11,957 nucleotides of DNA. It comes from an uncultured Mycoplasma sp. (lineage in GTDB: Bacteria > Bacillota_I > Bacilli_A > Mycoplasmatales > Metamycoplasmataceae). Location of the stretch: positions 1-11,957 of the forward strand of contig CASFBV010000008.1 in assembly GCA_949293065.1 (NCBI GenBank), written 5' to 3'. The position numbers were made by a program, and so were the translations under genes. Below, in pieces: positions 1 through 8,923 of this stretch (its first letter is position 1; the number at the start of each line of letters is the position of its first letter). Below the pieces are notes generated by a model. The model ran no database searches and was not told the origin of the DNA. It was given only the letters and a program-made list of their open reading frames with translations.

Positions 1-1
1 A

Positions 2-1344
<1,343 letters not shown>

Positions 1345-1345
<1 letters not shown>

Positions 1346-1349
1346 GGAG
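1345..1349 (+). promoter_or_regulatory. Shine-Dalgarno of pncB
   Basis: AGGAG begins on the last base of the ATPase stop codon and lies 7 bases before the pncB ATG at 1357. The 11-base intergenic distance and this site support translation of pncB from the ATPase transcript. Confidence 0.8.
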
Positions 1350-1356
1350 ATAACAT

Positions 1357-2379
1357 ATGTCAAATCCAAAAAATTCTAATAAGAGAAAATATGTTGCTAA
1401 TTATTTTTTTATTGCAGAAGAAATAATTGAAAAATTTAAACCTGAATCAATTGTTACTATGCAATTTTTTCAAAGAAAAGAAAAAGCAATTTTAGCTGGA
1501 ATGGATGAGGTTTTAAATTTTCTTGAAAAAAATACAGATATATCTAAATATAAAATTAAATATTTACCAGAAGGTTCAAAAATTGAAGCATTAGAACCTG
1601 TTTTAGAGTTAGAAGGACATTATAGAGATTTTGGAATTTTTGAAGGTGTATTGGATGGAATTTTAGCAAGATCAACATCTATTGCAACTAATGCATGAGA
1701 ATGTAAAGAAGCAGCTAATGGTAAAGATGTTATTTATATGGGTGATCGTGGAGATCATTATATTAATCAAGAAATTGATGGACACGCTGTTGAGGTTGGA
1801 GGTTTAGTAGGTCATTCAACAATGGCAGGATCAAGAGGAAATGAAGAAGTTATTTTTGGATCAATACCTCATGCTTTAATTCAACATTTTGATGGTGATT
1901 TAGTTGAAGCAATGAAAGCATACAAATCAGTTTTTCCATTAGAAAGAGATTTTATTGCATTGGTAGATTTTTCAAATGATGTTATTAAAGATTCATTAGC
2001 CGTTTTAAGAATTTTTGGAGGCACATTGCATGGTGTTAGAGTTGATACTTCAAAAAATATGATTGATCATATGTTTGATAACGAACCAAATAGAGAACAA
2101 TATAAAGGAGTAAATCCTGAACAAATTAAAAGATTAAGAAAAGCATTAGATGAAAATGGAGGATCTCATGTAAGAATAATTGTTTCTTCAGGATTTACAC
2201 CTGAGAAAATTAAATACTTTGAAGAACAAAAAACTCCTGTTGATGCTTATGGGGTTGGTGAAAGTATTTTAAAAATAAATATTGGATTTACATGTGATGC
2301 TGTTAGAAACAATGGTAAAAATATAGCAAAAGAAGGAAGAGGGTATAGACTTAATCCTAAATTGATTAATTATAATTAA
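1357..2379 (+). CDS. pncB: Nicotinate phosphoribosyltransferase, short type
   Basis: Predicted to condense nicotinate with PRPP, with ATP hydrolysis, giving nicotinate mononucleotide, the entry step of NAD salvage in the cytosol. The protein is 340 residues, in the range of the short archaeal/mollicute-like form rather than the 400-450 residue form. Visible motifs: an N-terminal segment with YFF near residues 16-18, ARSTSIATNAWE near 105-116 (Trp is TGA at 1696), FGSIPHALIQ near 167-176 with the conserved His at about 172 (the His phosphorylated in this family), GVRVDTSKN near 226-234 that binds the PRPP/ribose part, and SSGF then YGVGES near the C-terminus, as in type II phosphoribosyltransferases. 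The start is the ATG with an AGGAG 7 bases upstream. It follows the ATPase gene by 11 bases, so the two probably share a transcript; no functional link between them is evident. Confidence 0.9.
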
Positions 2380-2381
2380 GA

Positions 2382-2401
2382 TTTGTACATATTTATACAA
2401 A
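2382..2401. repeat. Small inverted repeat after pncB (6-bp arms, 8-base loop)
   Basis: TTTGTA and TACAAA form a 6-bp inverted repeat around CATATTTA, three bases after the pncB stop. No T-run follows, so it is a poor intrinsic terminator. It could be a weak mRNA 3' hairpin or an operator-like site ahead of the small downstream gene, but chance is not excluded in such AT-rich DNA. Confidence 0.3.
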
Positions 2402-2428
2402 ATTATTGTTGATAGTTTTCAAAAATGT

Positions 2429-2698
2429 GTGGTTGTAAGTTTTGAAGATATGAATTATTTAGTAAATTCAAGAATTACTAATCCATATGGAGTTCATTCA
2501 ATCACAAATGATTTCATTATTATATATAGATTTATAAGAGATGATGATGGGAATATAACTTGTTTAATGAAAAAAAATGAGCCAATAAATAGTTTATTAG
2601 CAAAAACAATAGATAATCAATTTGTTAAGTTAGTAAATGAAAATTGCTGTTCAATTCAATACAAAGCTTCATGAAAATACAAAGGTTGAATAGAATAA
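2429..2698 (+). CDS. Small hypothetical protein
   Basis: An 89-residue reading frame using two TGA Trp codons near its end (2672 and 2687), finishing with KYKGWIE. I do not recognise the family. It has no signal peptide or membrane segment; it is mixed charged/hydrophobic with a central DDDGN turn (about residues 40-44), and looks like a small soluble beta-rich domain. The start is doubtful: GTG at 2429 is the first common start codon, has no Shine-Dalgarno sequence, and the frame stays open upstream into the end of pncB. An internal ATG lies at 2450. A gene remnant is possible, but the uninterrupted frame and Trp use near the end favour a real gene. It lies between pncB (49 bases upstream) and uvrA (50 bases downstream) on the same strand. 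Confidence 0.55.
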
Positions 2699-2734
2699 GT
2701 TTATTGACATTTTTAATTTAATTAAAAAGTAATT

Positions 2735-2740
2735 TATAAT
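2735..2740 (+). promoter_or_regulatory. Candidate -10 box of uvrA (TATAAT), leaderless start
   Basis: A perfect TATAAT ends 8 bases before the uvrA ATG at 2749, so transcription would begin at or within a base or two of the start codon. No Shine-Dalgarno is present. A TTGACA lies at 2704-2709, but its 25-base distance is too long for a normal -35, so it may be coincidental. Confidence 0.5.
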
Positions 2741-2748
2741 TTATTAAT

Positions 2749-5580
2749 ATGTCAAACAAAGATAATAGAAACTTTATAACAATTAAAAATGCATATGAAA
2801 ATAATTTAAAAAATGTATCTTTAAGAATACCTAAAAATCAATTTGTTGTATTTACAGGTTTAAGTGGTTCAGGTAAGTCATCATTAGCTTTTAATACTAT
2901 TTATGAAGAGGGAAGAAGAAGATATGTTGATTCACTTTCTTCATATGCAAGACAATTTTTAGGTGGTACTAAAAAACCAAAAGTTGAATCTATCGAAGGT
3001 TTATCACCATCAATTAGTATTGAGCAAAAAACTACTCATTCTAACCCAAGATCAACAGTTGGAACAATTACAGAAATTCATGATTATTTAAGGTTGTTAT
3101 TTGCGAAAATAGGAAAACCTTTTTGTCCAAAACACAAAATAGAAATTTCAGCTCAAAAAATAAAAGACATTATTGATTCTGTTTTTCAATTAAAAGAAAA
3201 TTCAAAATTGCTAATTTTATCTCCTATTGCTAAAGGGCAAAAGGGCACAAATAAAAATCTTTTTGAAAAATTAAAACATGACGGATTTTTAAGAGTTAAA
3301 GTAGATGGAATGATTTATTCATTAGATGATGAAATAAACCTTGATAAAAACAAAGCACATAATATTTCTATTGTTGTAGATCGTGTTGTTTTGAATGAGG
3401 AATCAAGAACAAGAATTACAGAATCAATAAATGTAGCTTTGGAATATTCAAAAGGATTAGTAGATATAGAAAATATAGATACTAATGAAATTCATAATTT
3501 TTCACAACAATTTGCATGTATTCATAATGATTTTCAAATGCCTAAAATAGAAACAAAATTGTTTTCATTTAATTCTCCTTATGGAATGTGTGAAGAATGT
3601 AAAGGTTTAGGAGTTATTATTGAACCAGATATTGATTTAATTATTCCTGATAAAAAATTAAGTATAAATGAAGGGGCTATTGATAAAATGCCAGGTTTTG
3701 CTAATCCTGATTCATTAGCTAAACAAGAATTTATTGGGTTATTAAATTATTATAAAATTCCTTTAAATGAAGCAATAGAAGATTTATCTGAAAAACAAAT
3801 AGAAATTATTAAATATGGATCAGAAGAAGAAATTGAATATGTTCAAGTTAAAAATGGAGCAAAGCATCAAAGAAAATCGGTTGTTGAAGGAGTTATTCCA
3901 AAATTAACTCGTTTATATAATGGTGCCGCAAATGAAGAAGTTAGACAATGATATGGAAGATTTATGTCTGAGTCTCAATGTAAAAAATGTAAAGGACAAA
4001 GATTAAACAAATATGCTTTAGCTGTTCAAGTTGAAGGATTAAATATTCATGATTTTTCATCATTATCAATTGAAGATGAATATAACAAAATTACATCTTT
4101 AAAACTTAATGATGAAGATAAAGAAATATCTAAAATGATTGTAGCTGAATTACAATCAAGATTAGGATTTTTAAAGAATGTAGGTTTAGAATATTTATCA
4201 TTAACAAGAACAGCTGAAACACTAAGTGGTGGAGAAGCACAAAGAATTAGATTAGCAACTCAAATAGGATCAAAATTGACAGGTATTTTGTATGTTTTAG
4301 ATGAACCATCAATTGGATTGCATCAATCTGATAATACTAAATTAATTAATGTTTTAAAAGAAATGGTTGATATAGGAAATACATTAATTGTTGTGGAACA
4401 TGATGAAGAAACAATTTTAGCAGCTGATTATATTGTTGATATTGGGCCTTATGCAGGTGATGAAGGTGGGGAGATAGTAGCAACAGGTTCTGTTGATGAT
4501 ATTAAAAAAGTAAAAAATTCAATTACTGGCCAATATTTAAGTAAAAAAATAATCATTGAGAAACCAAAGTCAAGAAGAAAGGGATCTGGCTACAATATTG
4601 AAATTTTTGGAGCTCGTGAAAATAATTTAAAAAATATAGATGTTAAATTTCCGTTAGGAAAATTAATTGCAGTAACTGGGGTGAGTGGTTCAGGTAAATC
4701 GACACTTGTTAATGAAATATTAGTAAAAGCATTAGAAAAATCAGTTAATAAATCTATGGTTAAACCAGGTAAATTTACCAAAATAAATGGAACTATAAAT
4801 GTAGACAAAATTGTAAAAATTTCACAATCTCCTATTGGAAAAACTCCTCGCTCTAATCCAGCTACATACACTTCAGTGTTTGATGATATTAGAGATTTGT
4901 TCGCTAATGTTGAACTTGCAAAAGCAAGAGGATATGAAAAAGGAAGATTTTCATTTAATGTTCCAGGCGGAAGATGTGACAAGTGTCAAGGTGATGGGTT
5001 TATTAGAATTGAAATGCAATTTTTACCTGCTGTTTATATTCCTTGTGATCACTGTGATGGTAAAAGATATAATTTTGAAACTCTTGAAGTTAAATATAAA
5101 GGAAAATCTATTGCTGATGTTTTAGATATGAGAGTTTCAGAAGCATTAGAATTTTTTGAAAATAAACCTAAGATAAGAGACAAAATTCAAGTATTGGATG
5201 ATGTAGGGTTAAGATATATTAAATTAGGACAGTCATCAACAACACTAAGTGGTGGAGAAGCACAAAGAATTAAATTAGCAACATATTTACAAAAAAAACC
5301 AACCGGTAAAACAATGTTTGTTTTAGATGAACCAACAACAGGATTACATTCTTATGATATTCAAAATCTTTTAAATATATTAAATAGAATTGTTGATGGA
5401 GGAGATACTGTTTTAGTTATTGAACATAATTTGGATGTTATTAAATGTTGTGATTATATTATAGATTTAGGACCACAAGGTGGAGTTAAGGGTGGTCAAA
5501 TTGTTGCAACAGGAACACCAGAGGAAGTAGCAAAAGTAGATAAATCATTAACAGGAAAATATTTAAAAGATTTACTTTAA
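2749..5580 (+). CDS. uvrA: Excinuclease ABC subunit A (UvrA)
   Basis: Damage-recognition ATPase of nucleotide excision repair; it dimerises and loads UvrB at lesions. At 943 residues it has the normal length, with a single TGA Trp codon at 3949. It is a tandem ABC ATPase: Walker A GLSGSGKS near residues 37-44 and GVSGSGKS near 644-651; ABC signatures SGGEAQRI near 493 and 834; Walker [11 protein letters not shown] and [10 protein letters not shown]. The C-terminal zinc module is intact (C743, C746, C766, C769). The N-terminal zinc module keeps C257, C281 and C284, but the fourth ligand position is Asn260 next to His259, where E. coli has Cys. Also present: CPKHK near residue 125, as CPDH in E. 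coli, and CKKC near 411. uvrB is not adjacent. The ATG at 2749 lacks a ribosome-binding site and sits 8 bases after TATAAT. The gene converges with the lipoprotein gene, sharing four bases. Confidence 0.97.
4218..4249 (+). repeat. 32-base direct repeat in uvrA, copy 1 (ABC signature 1)
   Basis: The DNA coding for the first LSGGEAQRI signature is identical over 32 bases to the segment at 5241-5272 that codes for the second, and after one mismatch another nine bases match. Both protein segments are conserved, but synonymous positions also agree. Confidence 0.85.
5241..5272 (+). repeat. 32-base direct repeat in uvrA, copy 2 (ABC signature 2)
   Basis: Second copy of the repeat at 4218-4249, about 1.02 kb downstream in the same gene and frame. 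Recombination between the copies would delete an in-frame segment containing the second Walker A and the zinc module. Confidence 0.85.
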
Positions 5581-6410
5581 ATTCATAAAGGAGTTTCAAT
5601 TAAATATTCAGAATCCGCATTTTGTCCAATAGGAGTAGTTGAAATTTTAAAGAAAATTATTACTGATTGTTTTGGATTATTTGAATTAGAAGAAATACTA
5701 ATATCTGAAACATGAATATTTTTGTAAACCGTGTTATTAAAAAAATCATATTCTTCACTAAAATATTCAACTAATTCATCCTTAGCTTCTAAATTTAATT
5801 GAGTGTTCATTAAAAAATCATTTATAGATTGAGCCAAATCTGTAATTTCAATTTGTTGATCTTCAATATATTGTAAAAATGGAGCAGTAATAATATTTTT
5901 AATTTTAATATTTAAATTTGAAATAAAATCGCTATTGTTATTTAGTTTATCATTTATTGTTTGTTTTATTTCGTTGGATGTTAAATTTGTAATTGAGATA
6001 GGTTCATTTCCATTATATAAATTCTTAACAGGAACAAATATTTGATCATCATTAATTTTAAAAATCACAAAAGAATTAATATCGTCACTAAATTTAGGAA
6101 TTAAAAAATCAACAAATTTAATTGAACATTTATCAAATGATTTTTTAATACTGTTATATCTATCTTCATTTTTTTCATTAATTTCAATATTAGGATTAAG
6201 TTCGAATTTAAATTTTAAATTAGATAAATCAGTGATTTTAATGTTGTTAGATGAATTAAAAGAAATTTTGACATCACCATTGTTTATAGCATCAGTAAGG
6301 ATTTGAGCATAATTTGTTGTATCTGTTGATTTAGAACAAGAAACTATAAAAGGCATTGGAGAAATTAAAATTATAGGAGCACCTATTTTTCATAAAGTTT
6401 TTAACTTCAT
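5577..6410 (-). CDS. Lipoprotein B (mollicute surface lipoprotein, unknown function)
   Basis: A 277-residue protein with a lipoprotein signal: Met-Lys-Leu-Lys, a hydrophobic stretch, then the lipobox FIVSC with the lipidated Cys at residue 25, followed by a Ser/Thr-rich linker. The mature part is rich in Asn, Ile, Lys and Asp, without a recognised domain, and would be anchored to the outer face of the membrane. The true start is the ATG at 6410, not the internal Met at 6356 within the signal peptide. The frame ends at 5577 once the TGA at 5585-5583 is read as Trp. Its ATG overlaps the stop of lipoprotein A by one base and follows a 10-base Shine-Dalgarno, indicating translational coupling. 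The segment [13 protein letters not shown] (residues 180-192) resembles a segment at the same place in lipoprotein A, so the two are probably diverged paralogues. Confidence 0.88.
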
Positions 6411-7249
6411 TATTCATCACCTCCTAATAAATCTGTGAAACTAAAAAACAACTTAATTGCAATATTATTTTTAGTTACATTTTGAAGTTCATCATTATTA
6501 AGTTTTTTGTCATTTGTATAAACATTAACATAGATTCCATTATTTGCTTTGCTATCAAAAGAACAATACAAATTATCTTGATAATCTATATATTTGTTAG
6601 GAGTACCATCAAATTGAAAATTTAATTTATTTTCTAATGTTGACACAGAATCACTAATATTTATAGATTGATTTTGCAAATATCTTAAAATGTTAGATTT
6701 AAATTCTTTAAATAATTGATTTTTTTCTAAATCATTAGATGAAGGTACAAAATAATTATTCGAATTAGTAGAAATAGAATTATTAAAACTTTCAATATTA
6801 CTTAAATTTATGGTCTTAGTGATTGTTTTATTTCCTTCTGGACCAGCTCCAACTCAAACAATAACCTTTAATTCTTGCACTTTGCCATCTGTTGGCATTT
6901 CAGGTAAAATTACTCCTTGAATTTCAGGTGTTATTTGGAAAATTTCTTTATCTTCATCACTTAAATTATTATTTCAATCATTCAATTTATTCGAATTGAC
7001 AATTTCTATTGTGTTTGTATTAACAGTAAATAAATCGCTAATAGTAACTTCTTCTTTGTTTGTGATTGATTTAATATTGTCAATATTTATTTTGAGATCT
7101 ATGATGTTGTCATCTGATAAAAGTTTTTTTAATTTGTCTTCAATTGAACTATTTGATGAACAAGACACTACTGAAAAAAAGGGGATTGTTGAACAAAAAG
7201 CCACAGGCAAAATTAGTAATTTTAAAGAATTTTTATTTTTAATTTTCAT
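6410..7249 (-). CDS. Lipoprotein A (mollicute surface lipoprotein, unknown function)
   Basis: A 279-residue protein starting MKIKNKN, with a hydrophobic core and lipobox FSVVSC, the lipidated Cys being residue 30, then a Ser/Asn linker. TGA codons at 6976-6974 and in the IVWVG segment (near 6856) are Trp; without code 4 the gene looks split into three pieces. The mature domain is Asn/Ile/Lys/Asp-rich and of unknown function, presumably surface-exposed. The segment RYLQNQSINISD (residues 189-200) matches the similarly placed segment of lipoprotein B. The start ATG has no Shine-Dalgarno but a TATAAA ends 9 bases upstream. The gene lies 45 bases downstream of ung on the same strand and may be transcribed with it or from its own promoter. 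Its last codons carry the ribosome-binding site of lipoprotein B. Confidence 0.88.
6416..6425 (-). promoter_or_regulatory. Extended Shine-Dalgarno of lipoprotein B
   Basis: On the minus strand this reads AGGAGGTGAT, perfectly complementary over ten bases to the conserved 3' end of 16S rRNA. It lies inside the last codons of lipoprotein A and precedes the TAATG stop/start overlap. It is by far the strongest such site in the window; most other genes here have none. Confidence 0.85.
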
Positions 7250-7258
7250 GTAATAAAT

Positions 7259-7264
7259 TTTATA
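7259..7264 (-). promoter_or_regulatory. Candidate -10 box of lipoprotein A (TATAAA)
   Basis: TATAAA on the minus strand ends 9 bases before the ATG at 7249, in the 45-base gap after ung. There is no Shine-Dalgarno and no clear -35. The placement resembles that at uvrA, the glycosyltransferase-like gene and the phosphohexomutase-like gene. Confidence 0.35.
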
Positions 7265-7294
7265 AAAAATTAACTCATTTTTGTTGATTTGCTT

Positions 7295-7939
7295 TTACTT
7301 ATAAATATTTCAATCTATTGGTTTTTTGTCTAATTTTTTAAGTAAATTATTAGATTTTTGAAAAATATTAGAACCCAAAAACCCCTTATTTGCAGACAAT
7401 GGAGAAGGGTGTGAAGTTTCTAATACATAATGTTTATTTATATCTATAAATTTTTTTCATTTTTTCGCTTGATTTCCTCATAAAAGAAAAATTACATTTT
7501 TATTATTTTGATTTATTAGATCAATAATGTCATAAATTAAAAAATCTCATTTTTCTTTATGCGATAAAGGTTTGTCTTGTTCAACAGTTAAAGAAGTATT
7601 TAATAATAAAATTCCTTGTTGTGCTCAAAGTTGAAGATTATTTGAATTACAAATAAAATCAGGAAATTCATTTTTTAATTCTTTGAAAATATTTACAAGA
7701 GAAGCAGGAGTTTTGTTTTCTTGGGTACTAAAAGCCAGTCCATCAGCAACATTTTTTTGATAATATGGATCTTGACCAAATATAACAATTTTTAAATCAT
7801 TTAAATTACAAAATTTAAAGGCATTAAAAACATTTTCTTTTTTGGGACAAATATTATTTTGCTTATAAATTTCATCTATTTGTTTTTGAGTTTTAGGAGA
7901 ATTTAAGATTTTTCAAATTTGAGTTTCTAAATTATTCAT
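7295..7939 (-). CDS. ung: Uracil-DNA glycosylase, family 1
   Basis: Removes uracil from DNA, starting base excision repair. The 214-residue product has the normal length and contains the water-activating motif GQDPYY (residues 55-60, catalytic Asp57), GLAFS (67-71), LLLNTSLTV with the uracil-reading Asn114, LLWGNQAKK (152-160), and the minor-groove loop HPSPLSANKGFLGS (177-190, catalytic His177). Five TGA Trp codons interrupt it under the standard code, so it is easily missed. One deviation is Tyr60 where the family nearly always has His (GQDPYH), with the next residues QKNVAD also unlike the usual GPGQA. The catalytic Asp and His remain, so activity is expected. The ATG at 7939 has no Shine-Dalgarno. 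It diverges from the glycosyltransferase-like gene across 71 bases and is followed by lipoprotein A. Confidence 0.96.
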
Positions 7940-8010
7940 AAACATATATTATTAAATATTTTGAAAATGATTTTATATTTCAGAAAAATTTTTATATACA
8001 ATATTTAATT
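7940..8010. promoter_or_regulatory. Divergent promoter region between ung and the GT2-like gene
   Basis: A 71-base, almost entirely A/T spacer between two divergent start codons must hold both promoters. Rightward, TACAAT at 7997-8002 ends 8 bases before the ATG at 8011, giving a probable leaderless start. Leftward, several TAATAT/TATATG-like hexamers lie just before the ung ATG, none clearly best. No convincing -35 boxes or Shine-Dalgarno sequences are visible. Confidence 0.45.
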
Positions 8011-8913
8011 ATGAAAATGTTAAATGAGCAAAGAAAAAGAAGACCTATTTTTTCAATAATAATAAATTTAGATAATGATGTAGATCGATTAAAAAAAACT
8101 TTTAAATCAATTTTAGATTCAAAAGATGAAGTTAAGAATGTTGAATTTATTATTATTAACAATTATTCTGATGATGAAACCAAGCATCAACCAATAGAAT
8201 ACTTTTTAAATAGAAACACTAAATTGAATATTGTTTTTTATCAGTGTAAACATCGTTTAACTGAAGGGCAAATGAAAAATTTAGGATTAGATATGTCTAG
8301 AGGACAATGATTATATTTCATAAATCAAAATGATGAATTAACTAAAAAATTTATTAAATTTTTAGGAACTTTTAAATTTAATTTACAAATGGATTTTTAT
8401 CGAATTGGCTTTATTAATGAAAAAGAAAAAAAAGTTAAAGCAGGAGCTTCTAGATATTTTTCTTTAGAATCATCATCATTTATTTTTAATTCTGAATTTG
8501 TTGAAAGAAAAAGTTTGCGTTGAAATTCACATTTAGAATTTTATGAAACATTAGTTATGTTAAATCAAGTTTATTCAATTACTAATGTTAATTACATCCA
8601 TTTAAAAAAATATTTTTCTGTTAAACATAATTTTTATGGAGACTATAAAGATATATTAGGCTTTAATTTAGAAGATATATTGGAGTGTTTTGAAAATTTA
8701 AAAATTGAAAAAACCCGTTTTTCAAAACAATTAATTATTTTAATGTTTAATGATTTTTTAAATAAAATTAGAAAAAATGAAAATTATAAAGCAACACTTT
8801 TAGAAATCAAGAAGAAATTAAAAGAAGCAAAAATTTATTATGGAAGTTACTTATTTCTTGGATGGCAAAACTTTTTCAAAACTTTTTCCTTAAGATGAAA
8901 AACAATGTTTTAG
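8011..8913 (+). CDS. GT2-like glycosyltransferase, probably catalytically degenerate
   Basis: A 300-residue protein. The N-terminal ~110 residues follow the GT-A fold of family 2 glycosyltransferases: FSIIINLDNDVDRLKKTFKSI (start of the Rossmann-like part, about residues 14-34), FIIINNYSDDE near 49, GQMKNLGLDMSRGQW (about 86-100, matching the usual ARNxGLxxAxGxY segment) and NQNDEL at 105-110. Active enzymes have VDDGS and DSDD at the second and fourth positions, where Asp binds the nucleotide and the metal; here they read INNYS and NQND. The middle (SLRWNSHLEFYETLVML, about 169-185) matches the usual acceptor-side segment, but its general-base Glu-Asp is not clear. No membrane segment is evident. 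TGA Trp codons occur at 8308, 8521 and 8896, while one Trp is TGG. Likely non-catalytic or of altered mechanism; a nucleotide-sugar role is inference only. Confidence 0.75.
8899..8911. terminator. Possible weak hairpin at the convergent gene end
   Basis: AAAAC-AAT-GTTTT can form a 5-bp stem with a 3-base loop at the end of the glycosyltransferase-like gene, followed by AGTTTT. It is weak and could serve either strand. With only 10 bases between the convergent genes, there is no room for a classical terminator. Confidence 0.2.
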
Positions 8914-8923
8914 TTTTGGCAAT

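Noticed and set aside
2425..2481. ATG at 2425 opening a short frame MCGCKFW..., recalling the MCG start of SRAP/YedK peptidases
   Set aside because: The frame ends after 18 codons, and the overlapping longer frame shows none of the later SRAP motifs, so the resemblance is limited to three residues.
2704..2740. TTGACA plus TATAAT as a complete promoter of uvrA
   Set aside because: The spacing is 25 bases, far from the usual 16-18; I keep only the -10 as a candidate.
4590..4982. 130-residue reverse-strand frame inside uvrA
   Set aside because: It is antisense to the conserved second Walker A/zinc region of UvrA, with no start signal or recognisable motif; a shadow frame.
6410..7249. Three separate small proteins or a frameshifted lipoprotein
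   Set aside because: All pieces are in one frame and separated only by TGA (Trp in code 4).
7295..7939. Apparent pseudogene or gene-free region between lipoprotein A and the GT2-like gene
   Set aside because: The interruptions are TGA codons; read as Trp they give a complete Ung of normal length with all major motifs.
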